Shown here: positions 15,137-23,295 of the stretch, piece by piece
Numbering within the stretch: the first letter of the stretch is position 1
Layout of the letters: each line of letters opens with the position of its first letter
Virus record (IMG/VR): IMGVR_UViG_3300037847_004030
Coordinates: 1-33,971 of that record
Length of the DNA: 33,971 nucleotides
Origin: a virus
Strand: one strand, 5' to 3'
Translations under genes and position numbers: made by a program
Notes under the pieces: model-generated
The model's database searches: none
What the model was told of the DNA's origin: nothing
What the model saw: the letters and a program-made list of their open reading frames with translations, nothing else

Positions 15137-15580
15137 GTGAAAACAAACAAAAAAGAACATACTAAAAAAGCACTTCTAAATGCACTTGAGAAGTCATTAG
15201 GAGTTGTTACAAAGGCTTGTAAGATTGCAAAGGTAGGTAGGACTACTTTCTACCAATATCTCAAAGAAGATAAAGAGTTTGCAAAGCAAGTAAAAGATAT
15301 TGAGAACATAGCACTTGATTTTGCTGAATCACAACTTCACAAACAAATAAGTGAGGGCAATACAACTGCAACAATATTCCTTTTAAAGACAAAAGGTAAA
15401 TCTCGTGGTTATGTTGAGAGAAGCGAGATAGTACACGACAATAATGTTAAATCTACAATTATAGAATGGACACCACCAACAAAGTTGAGCAAAAATGCAA
15501 TAGACAATTCTACGACCTTATTAGATCAAACAAAAGATTCAAAGTCCATCAAGGAGGAACAAGAAGTGGAAAAACAGTAG
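15137..15580 (+). CDS. terS: Terminase small subunit
   Basis: A 147-residue protein when started at GTG 15137, the first start after the promoter box. The N-terminus is a helix-turn-helix of TerS type: KKALLNALEKSLGVVTKACK, then GRTTFYQYLKEDKEFAKQ. A helical oligomerisation stretch follows (IENIALDFAESQLHKQISEG, TATIFLLKTKGKSRGY). It should bind the packaging site and hand DNA to TerL. The last 115 bases overlap the TerL gene in another frame. A TTG at 15101 is in frame but lies in the terminator hairpin. Confidence 0.85.
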   Translation: MKTNKKEHTKKALLNALEKSLGVVTKACKIAKVGRTTFYQYLKEDKEFAKQVKDIENIALDFAESQLHKQISEGNTTATIFLLKTKGKSRGYVERSEIVHDNNVKSTIIEWTPPTKLSKNAIDNSTTLLDQTKDSKSIKEEQEVEKQ

Positions 15581-16650
15581 CAGTTTGTCAATACCTGGTG
15601 TATTTGATAACAAGTACAAAGAAACCATTGACAATATCTATTGTTCGTAAAACCTTACCTGCACTTAAAGGATCTGTGCTTCGTGATATAATGAATATTC
15701 TCCAGGAAACTGGTATTTACTATTTAGGAGTGCATAACAAAGCTGAAAACACTTTTAAGTATAACAATCACTTAATTGAGTTTCTTTCAGTAGATGAACC
15801 ACAAAAGATTCGTGGTCGTAAAAGAAATATAGCTTTCTTAAATGAGGGCAACGAATTAAACATAGAAGATTTTCGCCAAATCAATATGAGAACTACTGAT
15901 ATGGTAATTGTTGATTTTAACCCATCAGATCCTGTGCATTGGATTTATAGCGATCTAATACCAAGAGATGATTGCGACACTTGGATAACAACATACAGAG
16001 ATAATAACTTTTTATCAACAGAACTTGTCAATGAAATAGAAAGAATGAAAGAGAGAGATCCAGATTACTGGAGAGTATATGGTGAGGGATTACAAGCAAT
16101 CTTTAGTGCAAGACAAGTATTTAATAACTGGGAGTTTATTGACTATAAAGATTTCCCAGAGTTTGATTTAGATGTAGAAGGTGTTATTGGTATCGATTAT
16201 GGGTATTCTAACGATCCTACTGCAGTTGTATTAACATTTAGACAAAACGATAAACTTTACATTCACGAACTTTTATTTCGTAAGGGAATGACTAATTCTG
16301 ATATTGTGGATTTTCTTAAATCTAATGGTTATGGACAAGTAATATGTTATGCTGATTCTGCTGAACCAAAATCTATAGAGGAGATGAGAAGATTAGGAAT
16401 GTTTATAAAACCTGCAGTAAAAGGTCAAGGAAGTATAAATGCAGGAATATCACTTCTAAAAGAATATGATGTAATTGTAAGTAAAGAATCACAGAACATT
16501 TTACGAGAATATCACAATTATTATTGGGAAGAACTTAAAGATGGAACGATAATAAATAAGCCACAAGACAAAGAAAATCATACTATGGATTCCATTCGTT
16601 ATGCAGTTTATTCGAGGTTCGGAAAGAGAGAAAACTTTTTTGTAATTTAA
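15466..16650 (+). CDS. terL: Terminase large subunit
   Basis: A 394-residue packaging motor. Walker A is GGTRSGKT at residues 30-37, Walker B-like RNIAFLNEGNEL near 120-132, and the nuclease domain starts at VIGIDYGYSNDPTAVV near 240, with a later YADSAEPKSIEE. The type resembles the PBSX/SPP1 group of TerL. The ATP site lies only 30 residues in, so the start at 15466 is needed, which forces a 115-base overlap with TerS. It pumps DNA into the prohead through the portal and cuts it. All key motifs are present. Confidence 0.95.
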   Translation: MDTTNKVEQKCNRQFYDLIRSNKRFKVHQGGTRSGKTVAVCQYLVYLITSTKKPLTISIVRKTLPALKGSVLRDIMNILQETGIYYLGVHNKAENTFKYNNHLIEFLSVDEPQKIRGRKRNIAFLNEGNELNIEDFRQINMRTTDMVIVDFNPSDPVHWIYSDLIPRDDCDTWITTYRDNNFLSTELVNEIERMKERDPDYWRVYGEGLQAIFSARQVFNNWEFIDYKDFPEFDLDVEGVIGIDYGYSNDPTAVVLTFRQNDKLYIHELLFRKGMTNSDIVDFLKSNGYGQVICYADSAEPKSIEEMRRLGMFIKPAVKGQGSINAGISLLKEYDVIVSKESQNILREYHNYYWEELKDGTIINKPQDKENHTMDSIRYAVYSRFGKRENFFVI

Positions 16651-16654
16651 TTGC

Positions 16655-16662
16655 TATTTTTG
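16655..16662 (+). promoter_or_regulatory. -7 box TATTTTTG before the portal gene
   Basis: TATTTTTG five bases after the TerL stop matches the Bacteroidota -7 box. The leader to ATG 16681 is 18 bases (TAAGATAAAAGAGATCTA). No TTG at the best -33 distance was seen. Confidence 0.45.
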
Positions 16663-16680
16663 TAAGATAAAAGAGATCTA

Positions 16681-18918
16681 ATGGCATCAATATTATCAAG
16701 ATTTAGAAACTTGATTTCTAAAAATTTTCAGCAAACAAGTCAAGAGTTTAATAGAGCAATCTATAATTATTTAGGAAACACAATTATTTGGAATCCTGAA
16801 AACGATAACACTTACATAGAAAAAGGTTATCAATACAATACAACAGTATATTCTATAGTAAACCTAATTGCTAAAACTGCAGCAACGATTCCACTTCAAG
16901 TTTATGAGATTAAAAACGAGAATGAACTTAAAAGATATAAGTCAATGACAAGTGGTATTGCAAATGGTGCAGCACTACATAAAGCAGAGATATTAAGAAA
17001 GCATTCATTAGAAGAAGTTACAGATACTGAATTACACGAATTATTGTCAAGACCTAATCCTGCACAATCTTATAATTCTTGGATTCAAGAGATAATAGCA
17101 TTTGGTAAACTTACTGGTAATCGTTATATCTATGGATTAAAACCTGACACAGGTGCTAATCAAGGTAAGTTTCAAGAACTTTATGTTTTACCAAGTCAAA
17201 AAGTAGAAATTAATAGTGGAGGAATTTTTGAACCAGTCAAATCATATTCATTAGAGTACAATGGTTATTATAAAATGGCAGCAGAAGATATTTGCCATAT
17301 TAAAGATTTTAACCCTTACTATGATGGAACTGGTTCACACCTGTACGGAATGTCGCCTTTAAAAGCAGGTTTAAGATCTTTAGATACAAATAACGAAGCA
17401 GTAACGACAGGTGCAAAATATTTACAAAACCAAACTGCAAGAGGTGTTTTAATGAGTGATGAGGGTGATTTAAATGAAGTTCAAGCACAACAATTAAAAG
17501 AGAAGTTTAGACAAAATTATTCTGGAAGTAAAAATGCAGGTGATATTGTTATTACACCAAAGAAACTTTCTTGGATTAATTTTGGTATGAGTGCAAGTGA
17601 TTTATCTCTTATTGAACAGTACAATGCAAGTATTAAAGATTTATGTAATATCTATTCAGTACCTGCAGTTCTTTTAAACAATACTGAATCTTCTACTTAC
17701 AACAATGTTATAGAAGCGAAAAAGAGTTTATATCAAAATGCAATTATACCAGAGTTAAATAAGATCAAAGATGAATTAAACAGATGGTTAGTTCCTGCTT
17801 ATGGTGAGAAACTTTACATTGACTTTGATTACACAAGTATTTCTGAAATGCAAGAGGAAATGGATAAAGTAGTAAATCAAATGAGTAGTGCTTGGTGGCT
17901 TACACCTAATGAGAAAAGACAAGCTATGAGTTATGGTGTTGAAGTTGATAACGAAAAACTTAATGATTACTATATACCAATGAATCTTGTGCCACTTGGT
18001 GAAGAAGCTATTGAAGAAGATTTTAAAAGTGTAAAAGTTGATTACAATGAACTTCTTGATTCGAAAAGGCAAGTTCGTAGAGATGTTTATACTACTGCAT
18101 CAGAAGCAAGAGAAAGAGCAGAAGCTATAGGTTGTTCTGGTATTCATTCTCACGATTCTGATGGACAAACTATATATATGCCTTGTTCATCACACGAAGA
18201 TTATATTGATATTGTAGGATCAGATGTAAAGTATCACAATGATGATGAAGAACACGATAAAGAGTATATTGATAAACCTGTAAAACCAGGAAGTGCAGTA
18301 GAAACAGGATTAAGAAACAAAGTAAAAGAACACAACGAAAAAGTAGGTAATGATAAAACAAAGAGAACAACTTATAGAACCTTACAAACAGTATTCAATC
18401 GTGGTGTAGGTGCATATCGTACAAATCCACAAAGTGTAAGACCAAGTGTAAGAAGTGAGGATCAATGGGCTTATGCAAGAGTAAACTCTTTTCTTTATGT
18501 TTTAAGAAACGGAAAATTTAGATCTGGTAAACACGATACTGATTTACTTCCAAGTGGACACCCAATGTCAAGTAAGAAATCCATTAGCAAAGCTGAAAGC
18601 TATAAAGATTATCCACAAGGTGCGACTAATAATGCAAAAAGAATGTTAGAGTGGAGAGAGAAATATGGTCGTGATGTAGTTAAAGGTGGTACAGAGGTTG
18701 GTTGGAAAAGAGCAAATCAACTTGCTAATAGAGAACCATTATCACTTGATACTGTTAAGAGAGTTCATAGCTTTTTATCAAGACACGAAGATAATGCGAA
18801 AATTGCCGAAGAATATAGAAACGAACCTTACAAAGACAAAGGTTATGTAGCTTATAATCTTTGGGGTGGTAAAGCAATGGTTTCTTGGGCAAAAAGAATC
18901 TCTGAAAATGCTGACTAA
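16681..18918 (+). CDS. Portal protein with two C-terminal accessory modules
   Basis: A 745-residue protein. Residues 1-450 are an HK97-type portal: QYNTTVYSIVNLIAKTAATI, HELLSRPNPAQSYNSWIQEI, the segment YGMSPLKAGLRSLDTNNEA, then VPAVLLNN and WWLTPNEKRQAM. Portals are about 400-450 long, so 300 residues are extra. Residues 465-508 form a small module (DVYTTASEARERAEAIGCSG, then HSHDSDGQTIYMP). Residues about 540-630 form another (GVGAYRTNP, WAYARVNSFLYVLRNGKF, DLLPSGHPMS), and 640-741 a third (YKDYPQGATNNAKRMLEWRE, VGWKRANQLANRE). Such modules occur attached to head proteins in other phages; their role is unknown. The MuF gene overlaps its end by 11 bases. Confidence 0.9.
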   Translation: MASILSRFRNLISKNFQQTSQEFNRAIYNYLGNTIIWNPENDNTYIEKGYQYNTTVYSIVNLIAKTAATIPLQVYEIKNENELKRYKSMTSGIANGAALHKAEILRKHSLEEVTDTELHELLSRPNPAQSYNSWIQEIIAFGKLTGNRYIYGLKPDTGANQGKFQELYVLPSQKVEINSGGIFEPVKSYSLEYNGYYKMAAEDICHIKDFNPYYDGTGSHLYGMSPLKAGLRSLDTNNEAVTTGAKYLQNQTARGVLMSDEGDLNEVQAQQLKEKFRQNYSGSKNAGDIVITPKKLSWINFGMSASDLSLIEQYNASIKDLCNIYSVPAVLLNNTESSTYNNVIEAKKSLYQNAIIPELNKIKDELNRWLVPAYGEKLYIDFDYTSISEMQEEMDKVVNQMSSAWWLTPNEKRQAMSYGVEVDNEKLNDYYIPMNLVPLGEEAIEEDFKSVKVDYNELLDSKRQVRRDVYTTASEARERAEAIGCSGIHSHDSDGQTIYMPCSSHEDYIDIVGSDVKYHNDDEEHDKEYIDKPVKPGSAVETGLRNKVKEHNEKVGNDKTKRTTYRTLQTVFNRGVGAYRTNPQSVRPSVRSEDQWAYARVNSFLYVLRNGKFRSGKHDTDLLPSGHPMSSKKSISKAESYKDYPQGATNNAKRMLEWREKYGRDVVKGGTEVGWKRANQLANREPLSLDTVKRVHSFLSRHEDNAKIAEEYRNEPYKDKGYVAYNLWGGKAMVSWAKRISENAD

Positions 18919-20539
18919 AAAATTCAAAAGAAATTATCATAAAGATTGGTTAAAGCAATTAGATAGTAGCGAATCAAAACAAGATCGTAAATGGTTTAAT
19001 TACTTTAAAAAAGAAAATGATAGCATTATTGATGAATTTCTTGCATTAAACAAACAAATACCTGACTTACAATTTAAATTTAAAGAATCAGATTTAAGAA
19101 ATCTTTATGTTGAGTTATATCAAGAAATTGGTAATAAGTTTGCAAAATGGTATGCAAGTAATTTTGATAAGTATATCGCAAAAAACATTAGTGTTGAATA
19201 TAACGATATATGGAATGAGAAGTTTGCATATATAGGAGGTCAAGTAGCAGGTGAAAGAGTTGTAAGTATTGCAGGTAATAGAAGAAAAGAATTTGTTAAA
19301 ACATTAAAAAGATATATGGCAGATCCTGACTTTCAATCTATGAATGAAGCAAGAGCAGGAAGAATATTAAGAAAAAAGTTTGATGAACTTACTGTTTCAA
19401 ATGCAAAAAGAATAGTTAGAACAGAATCTGTTAATGCTGCTAACTATGCAACTAATCAAAGTGCAGTAGATATATTTGGTAAAGAAAATTTAAAAAAAGA
19501 ATGGATTGCTACTTTAGATAACAGAGTAAGAATAGATCATATTGAAGCAAATGGACAAGTTGTTAATATGGAAGAAAACTTTTTGGTAGGTGGTGAGGAA
19601 TTAGCATATCCAGGAGATAGTAGGGGATCTGCTGCAAATGTAATTAATTGTAGATGTACTAATGCACCTTTTCCAAAAGAAGAAGTTATTGAAGAAAGTA
19701 TTCCAGAGAGAATTGAACCAATGCCAGTTAGGGTTCCTGGACAAAGAATTATTCAAGAAGAAAGACCTAAATTTTATCCAAGTCAAATAGATGAATTAAA
19801 AGAATTAGGTTTTCAATTAGGTGATGATGATGGATATTTAAGAAATTTTGTTAAACCAGTAAATTTTAAAATAGTAAAAAATTCAACAAAAAACTATTAT
19901 AGACCATCAGAAAACACAATTTATCTTGGTGTAAAAAATACGTTAGATAATTGGTGGACAAAGGGTAATGGTAAAGGTGTACTTGTTCACGAAATCGGTC
20001 ATTCAATACATACTACAAGGAAATTGTCATACAATGTCGGTGTAAATAATCATTATGCACACCCAAAATTTGCAGAAAAAATGAAAGATTGGCGAGATAG
20101 GTTATTAGTTAATAAACGATTCAATGTTGATAAAATGTCTGATATGTTTGAAAAACTTGATACAAAAGGTCTTTTAAAAATAAATAATAGTGCATTAGCA
20201 AACAATCTAAATAGAGGTGAGGGGGTTTTTACACCTTTAGATAATGCCAGAAAATTATTTCCAAATATACCTGAAAGCAAAGTTACTTTTGACTGGGTTA
20301 CTACTAATGATTTTTTTGGTGCTATAAATAATATGAAATACTTTGGTTTTGGTCATAGTAAAAGATACTATATAAAAAAGAAATCAAATAGTTTTGCAGA
20401 AGTTTTTGCGAATGTTTATGAGTGGAAATATAATGGAAATGTAATTATGGAAAAATACTTTCCACAACTATATAAAGAAGCATTAGATCTATTAGATGAA
20501 TTATTAGAATCAGGAGAATTTACACCAATAAAATTATAA
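18908..20539 (+). CDS. MuF minor head protein fused to a zinc metallopeptidase
   Basis: A 543-residue protein. Residues about 130-255 are the MuF/SPP1 gp7 head domain: NAKRIVRTESVNAANYATNQ, WIATLDNRVRIDHIEANGQV, then FLVGGEELAYPGDSRGSAAN and VINCRCT. Residues about 300-543 form a second domain with a zincin motif H361-EIG-H365 and a plausible third ligand E498 (SFAEVFANVYE), preceded by DFFGAINNMKYFGFGHSKRY. MuF proteins are packaged at the portal, and some carry C-terminal toxin domains delivered to the host. I start at ATG 18908; an in-frame GTG at 18866 lies deep in the portal gene. Head domain firm; toxin role inferred. Confidence 0.88.
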   Translation: MLTKKFKRNYHKDWLKQLDSSESKQDRKWFNYFKKENDSIIDEFLALNKQIPDLQFKFKESDLRNLYVELYQEIGNKFAKWYASNFDKYIAKNISVEYNDIWNEKFAYIGGQVAGERVVSIAGNRRKEFVKTLKRYMADPDFQSMNEARAGRILRKKFDELTVSNAKRIVRTESVNAANYATNQSAVDIFGKENLKKEWIATLDNRVRIDHIEANGQVVNMEENFLVGGEELAYPGDSRGSAANVINCRCTNAPFPKEEVIEESIPERIEPMPVRVPGQRIIQEERPKFYPSQIDELKELGFQLGDDDGYLRNFVKPVNFKIVKNSTKNYYRPSENTIYLGVKNTLDNWWTKGNGKGVLVHEIGHSIHTTRKLSYNVGVNNHYAHPKFAEKMKDWRDRLLVNKRFNVDKMSDMFEKLDTKGLLKINNSALANNLNRGEGVFTPLDNARKLFPNIPESKVTFDWVTTNDFFGAINNMKYFGFGHSKRYYIKKKSNSFAEVFANVYEWKYNGNVIMEKYFPQLYKEALDLLDELLESGEFTPIKL

Positions 20540-20541
20540 TT

Positions 20542-20745
20542 ATGGAAGATTTTGACAAATTAATAAAATTACAAGATGAATATTTAAAACTTCACCCTAA
20601 TTCTGAAGTACCTGATATTAGTTTTCCTGGTGGCGATATTGGTAAACTAATTGAAATGTTAGAAAATGCTAATGGTAGAAAAATAGAGGTAATTGAAGAT
20701 AGTGGTGCTTTTGATCTTGTAGAATATAAGTATATAGAAAATTAA
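20542..20745 (+). CDS. Small acidic protein after the MuF-peptidase gene
   Basis: A 67-residue acidic protein that starts two bases after the MuF stop and ends just before a promoter box, so it appears tied to the MuF gene. It reads as an N-terminal helix (MEDFDKLIKLQDEYLKLHPN), a GDIGKLIEMLENAN helix and a final strand pair (RKIEVIEDSGAFDLVEYKYI). No family recognised. Its place directly after a MuF-linked metallopeptidase is where an immunity or chaperone protein would be found; this is inference. Confidence 0.6.
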   Translation: MEDFDKLIKLQDEYLKLHPNSEVPDISFPGGDIGKLIEMLENANGRKIEVIEDSGAFDLVEYKYIEN

Positions 20746-20753
20746 TATCTTTG
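20746..20753 (+). promoter_or_regulatory. -7 box TATCTTTG fused to the prohead protease start
   Basis: TATCTTTG starts at the base after the previous stop (TAA 20743-20745) and is followed by TAAA and ATG 20758, again four bases. It would drive the prohead protease and major capsid genes as a leaderless message that ends at the hairpin 22692-22718. Confidence 0.55.
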
Positions 20754-20757
20754 TAAA

Positions 20758-21462
20758 ATGGAAAATATAATATATAAGTCAAGCCCAATCGGTGAATTAA
20801 TTGATGCCGATGAAAAATCAGGAATCGTAAAAGGATATGGTTCAGTATTTAATAATGTAGATAGCGATGGTGATATAATCACACCAGGTGCTTATACAAA
20901 AACTATAATGGAAAATGGTAAGCGAGTAAAATACTTATACCAACACAATATGGAACAACCTATTGGTAAAATGCAAAATCTTTATGAAGATGACAAAGGT
21001 CTTGTATTTGAAGCAGTAGTTCCAAAAACACAACTTGGTAAAGATGTTTTAGAACTCATGAAAGCAGGTGTAATTACTGAAAATAGTGTAGGAATTTTAC
21101 CACTTCAAAAAGAATCTGGTATGGGTGAGAATTATAATAGAAAACTTACTGAAGTAAAGTTGTATGAGATTTCAGCAGTAACACTTGCTGCAAATGATGA
21201 AGCAATGATATTAGATGTAAAAGGGAATATAGATAAGGAAAAAGTATTGAAAAGATTTGATAAACTTGTGAAGTTAATTCGCAAGGGTAACATATCTGAC
21301 AATTTAGGTTATGCTATTGAAGCAGAACTTATAAAGCTAAAATCAATTTTTAACGATAGTGCCACTTTGCCGACTGAAATTGAAGTCACAGAGCCGACAG
21401 AAATAAAAGGAGATAATAGCGAGATTTATAATTATTTGTTTAATAAATTAAAAAATTCGTAA
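20758..21462 (+). CDS. HK97-family prohead protease
   Basis: A 234-residue serine protease that cleaves the capsid delta domain during head maturation. The fold markers are GIVKGYGSVFNNVDSDGDII, YLYQHNMEQPIGKM with catalytic His63, and ITENSVGILPLQ with Ser110, then LYEISAVTLAANDEA. The third triad member lies in the VKLYEIS strand region by analogy. It lies directly before the major capsid gene, four bases away. The C-terminal 80 residues, with ATLPTEIEVTEP, are a variable tail. Confidence 0.93.
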   Translation: MENIIYKSSPIGELIDADEKSGIVKGYGSVFNNVDSDGDIITPGAYTKTIMENGKRVKYLYQHNMEQPIGKMQNLYEDDKGLVFEAVVPKTQLGKDVLELMKAGVITENSVGILPLQKESGMGENYNRKLTEVKLYEISAVTLAANDEAMILDVKGNIDKEKVLKRFDKLVKLIRKGNISDNLGYAIEAELIKLKSIFNDSATLPTEIEVTEPTEIKGDNSEIYNYLFNKLKNS

Positions 21463-21466
21463 TACA

Positions 21467-22672
21467 ATGAACGAAGAAATCAAAAAGGAATTAGACCAAA
21501 TCGGAGATTTAGTTGATTCCAAAATTGAAAAAGCAATGAATGCTGCTGAAGATAATGCGAAAGGTGAAATAGAAGAATCACTAAAAAGTGAGATTTCTAA
21601 CTTATCTAACGAGTATCTTGAGAAGCACGAAGCTATGCAAAAAAGAATGGACACTATCGAAATCGAAGCTAAAAAAAATGCTATTGATAGTAAGCCAATG
21701 ACATTTAAAGGTGCTTTAAAAGAAGCAGTTGATGGTGGTGCAATCGAGGGGCTTAAAAAAGGTCAAACGAGAGCAGCTTCATTCGAGGTAAAAGCCGATA
21801 TGACAACTGGTGCAGATTTTACTGGAGAAGTAATTGCTGCAACAAGAGTACCTGGTATAAAGTATGATCCTGCAAATGCAGTTCATGTTAGATCTATTGT
21901 ACCTGTTGGAACTACAAACTCTGACACAATTAGATATATAACTGAAAGTGCATATACACAAGGTGCTGCTGCAACTTCAGAGGGAAGTGCTTTAGGTCAA
22001 ACTGACTTTAACTTAACTGCATCAACTGCGAATGTAGAGTTAATTGGTACATATTTAAGAATTAGTAAGCAAATGTTAGATGACACAGAGCAACTAACTT
22101 CTTATATTTCTGCAAGAGTACCAAGCAAACTTATGGCAGTAGAAGATGACCAGTTATTAGGTGGTAATGGTGTTGCACCAAACTTAGAGGGATTAAGAAA
22201 TTCAGCTACAGAATGGAGTACAAGTGCATCAGGTTTTGGTGCTTCTGACTTCGCAACTCCTCAACAATTTGATGTATTAATTACTGCACTTAACCAAGTT
22301 GCTAAATTTAATTATACTTCAGATGGTATTTTATTACACCCAACTGATTTCCACAAAATCTTATCTCTTAAAGATTCTGACAACAGATATTTGAAAGACC
22401 AAGTTTATCAAGGACTTCAGCCAACATTTATGGGTGTACCTGTTAGATTATCAACTGCTATGGCAGAGGGAGAATTTATCGTAGGAAACTTTAGCCAAGC
22501 TGCACAGATTTGGCAAAGAGAAAATGTAAGTGTCGAGTTCTTTGAGCAAGATTCTGATAACGTTCAAAAGAACTTTATCACAGTAAGAGTTCAAGAGAGA
22601 ATAGCTATGACTACTTACTTACCAAATGCTCTATGTAGAGGATCATTCGCAACTGTGATTGCTGCTCTATAA
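21467..22672 (+). CDS. HK97-fold major capsid protein
   Basis: A 401-residue capsid subunit. Residues 1-75 form a coiled-coil delta/scaffold domain (LDQIGDLVDSKIEKAMN, EYLEKHEAMQKRMDTIEIEA), which the upstream protease should remove. The HK97 core follows: RVPGIKYDPANAVHVRSIVP, then LGQTDFNLTASTANVELIGT, the E-loop/P-domain region, YISARVPSKLMAVEDDQLLG, and near the end VGNFSQAAQIWQRENVSVEF. The gene ends before a strong terminator at 22692-22718, fitting high expression. Confidence 0.96.
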   Translation: MNEEIKKELDQIGDLVDSKIEKAMNAAEDNAKGEIEESLKSEISNLSNEYLEKHEAMQKRMDTIEIEAKKNAIDSKPMTFKGALKEAVDGGAIEGLKKGQTRAASFEVKADMTTGADFTGEVIAATRVPGIKYDPANAVHVRSIVPVGTTNSDTIRYITESAYTQGAAATSEGSALGQTDFNLTASTANVELIGTYLRISKQMLDDTEQLTSYISARVPSKLMAVEDDQLLGGNGVAPNLEGLRNSATEWSTSASGFGASDFATPQQFDVLITALNQVAKFNYTSDGILLHPTDFHKILSLKDSDNRYLKDQVYQGLQPTFMGVPVRLSTAMAEGEFIVGNFSQAAQIWQRENVSVEFFEQDSDNVQKNFITVRVQERIAMTTYLPNALCRGSFATVIAAL

Positions 22673-22691
22673 TCATTTGTGATTATTTTAT

Positions 22692-22718
22692 AAAGGGGGT
22701 TTCGTACCCCCTTTTTTT
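22692..22718 (+). terminator. Intrinsic terminator after the major capsid gene
   Basis: AAAGGGGGT (22692-22700) pairs with ACCCCCTTT (22706-22714) around TTCGT and continues into T's to 22718. It isolates the capsid message from the accessory insert downstream. Confidence 0.9.
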
Positions 22719-22770
22719 ATACCCTAATGTTAAATTATCATTAAAAATTATCTTTATTATTAAAAAAAAT

Positions 22771-22800
22771 TTGGTATTTTAAAAAAGATTTGTAATTTTG
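22771..22800 (+). promoter_or_regulatory. Bacteroidota promoter of the accessory insert
   Basis: TTG (22771-22773) and TAATTTTG (22793-22800) are 19 bases apart, the best -33/-7 pair in the window together with that at 394-423. The leader to ATG 22819 is 18 bases. It opens a unit of three tiny genes between the capsid and connector genes. Confidence 0.65.
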
Positions 22801-22818
22801 TTTTCAAATACAACAATT

Positions 22819-22923
22819 ATGAAAAAAGAAATACTTGAATTATTATTATATGCTTTAGTAGGTACAGGTATATTTATTTGTATGATACTATTTGCAGATA
22901 TATTAAAAATGTTTTTGTTATGA
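22819..22923 (+). CDS. Tiny single-span membrane protein
   Basis: A 34-residue ORF with one membrane helix from about residue 8 to 26 (LLLYALVGTGIFICMILFAD). It follows a well-formed promoter and its stop overlaps the next start as ATGA, both arguing that it is translated. Function unknown; small membrane proteins in such inserts may alter host entry or lysis, but nothing here shows which. Confidence 0.6.
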   Translation: MKKEILELLLYALVGTGIFICMILFADILKMFLL

Positions 22924-23066
22924 TAAAAGCAACAAAAAAAGAAATCAACATGCCAGTAGATGTTAAGCTACAAAAGAGAATTATAAAATATATTGTTTGG
23001 GGTTTACCTCAATTTACATTTTGGGCAATTCTATTTATTAACTTTTTATTTTGGTTATTTAGATAA
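22920..23066 (+). CDS. Small membrane protein
   Basis: A 48-residue protein from ATG 22920, in ATGA overlap with the previous gene; an ATG at 22878 in the same frame lies well inside that gene and is less likely. The N-terminus is basic (MIKATKKEINMPVDVKLQKR) and the C-terminal half is a hydrophobic aromatic helix (FTFWAILFINFLFWLF). It should sit in the inner membrane with its basic end in the cytoplasm. No family recognised. Confidence 0.6.
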   Translation: MIKATKKEINMPVDVKLQKRIIKYIVWGLPQFTFWAILFINFLFWLFR

Positions 23067-23224
23067 TGGCAAAGAAAATAGCACCAAAAATAATGAGTTT
23101 AGTGGCTCAACATATTGATAAAGAAAAAATATCTTCTGATGATCTACACTTCATATTAGAGAAATCTTATTTGATAGAAGATAGAATAGAAAAGAGTAAC
23201 GAAAGAAATACTTTAGTTAATTAG
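23066..23224 (+). CDS. Small soluble hypothetical protein
   Basis: A 52-residue, mostly helical protein starting in TAATG overlap with the previous gene and ending at TAG 23222-23224. The sequence begins MAKKIAPKIMSLVAQHIDKE and continues with SSDDLHFILEKSYLIEDRI. It is the last gene before a terminator. No family recognised. Confidence 0.6.
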   Translation: MAKKIAPKIMSLVAQHIDKEKISSDDLHFILEKSYLIEDRIEKSNERNTLVN

Positions 23225-23251
23225 TTTTTTTCATATAATTAAGTTGTTTTG

Positions 23252-23284
23252 AAGTGGTTAATTTAGGTTAGCCACTTTTTTTTT
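23252..23284 (+). terminator. Intrinsic terminator after the three small genes
   Basis: AAGTGGTTAA (23252-23261) pairs with TTAGCCACTT (23268-23277) with one G-T pair and loop TTTAGG, followed by T's to 23284. Confidence 0.85.
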
Positions 23285-23291
23285 AACTTTA
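23284..23291 (+). promoter_or_regulatory. Degenerate -7 box before the nuclease gene
   Basis: TAACTTTA differs from TAnnTTTG only at its last base and is followed by four bases (TGGT) and ATG 23296, the same spacing as the fused promoter/start sites. It is the only promoter candidate between the terminator and this gene. Confidence 0.35.
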
Positions 23292-23295
23292 TGGT

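Noticed and set aside
18600-18625. Exact DnaA-box sequence TTATCCACA inside the portal gene
   Set aside because: It codes the conserved YP(Q) of a C-terminal module and stands alone with no AT-rich partner; chance is likely.
18866-18907. GTG start giving the MuF protein 14 extra residues
   Set aside because: It would lie deep in the portal gene; the ATG at 18908 gives the usual short overlap.
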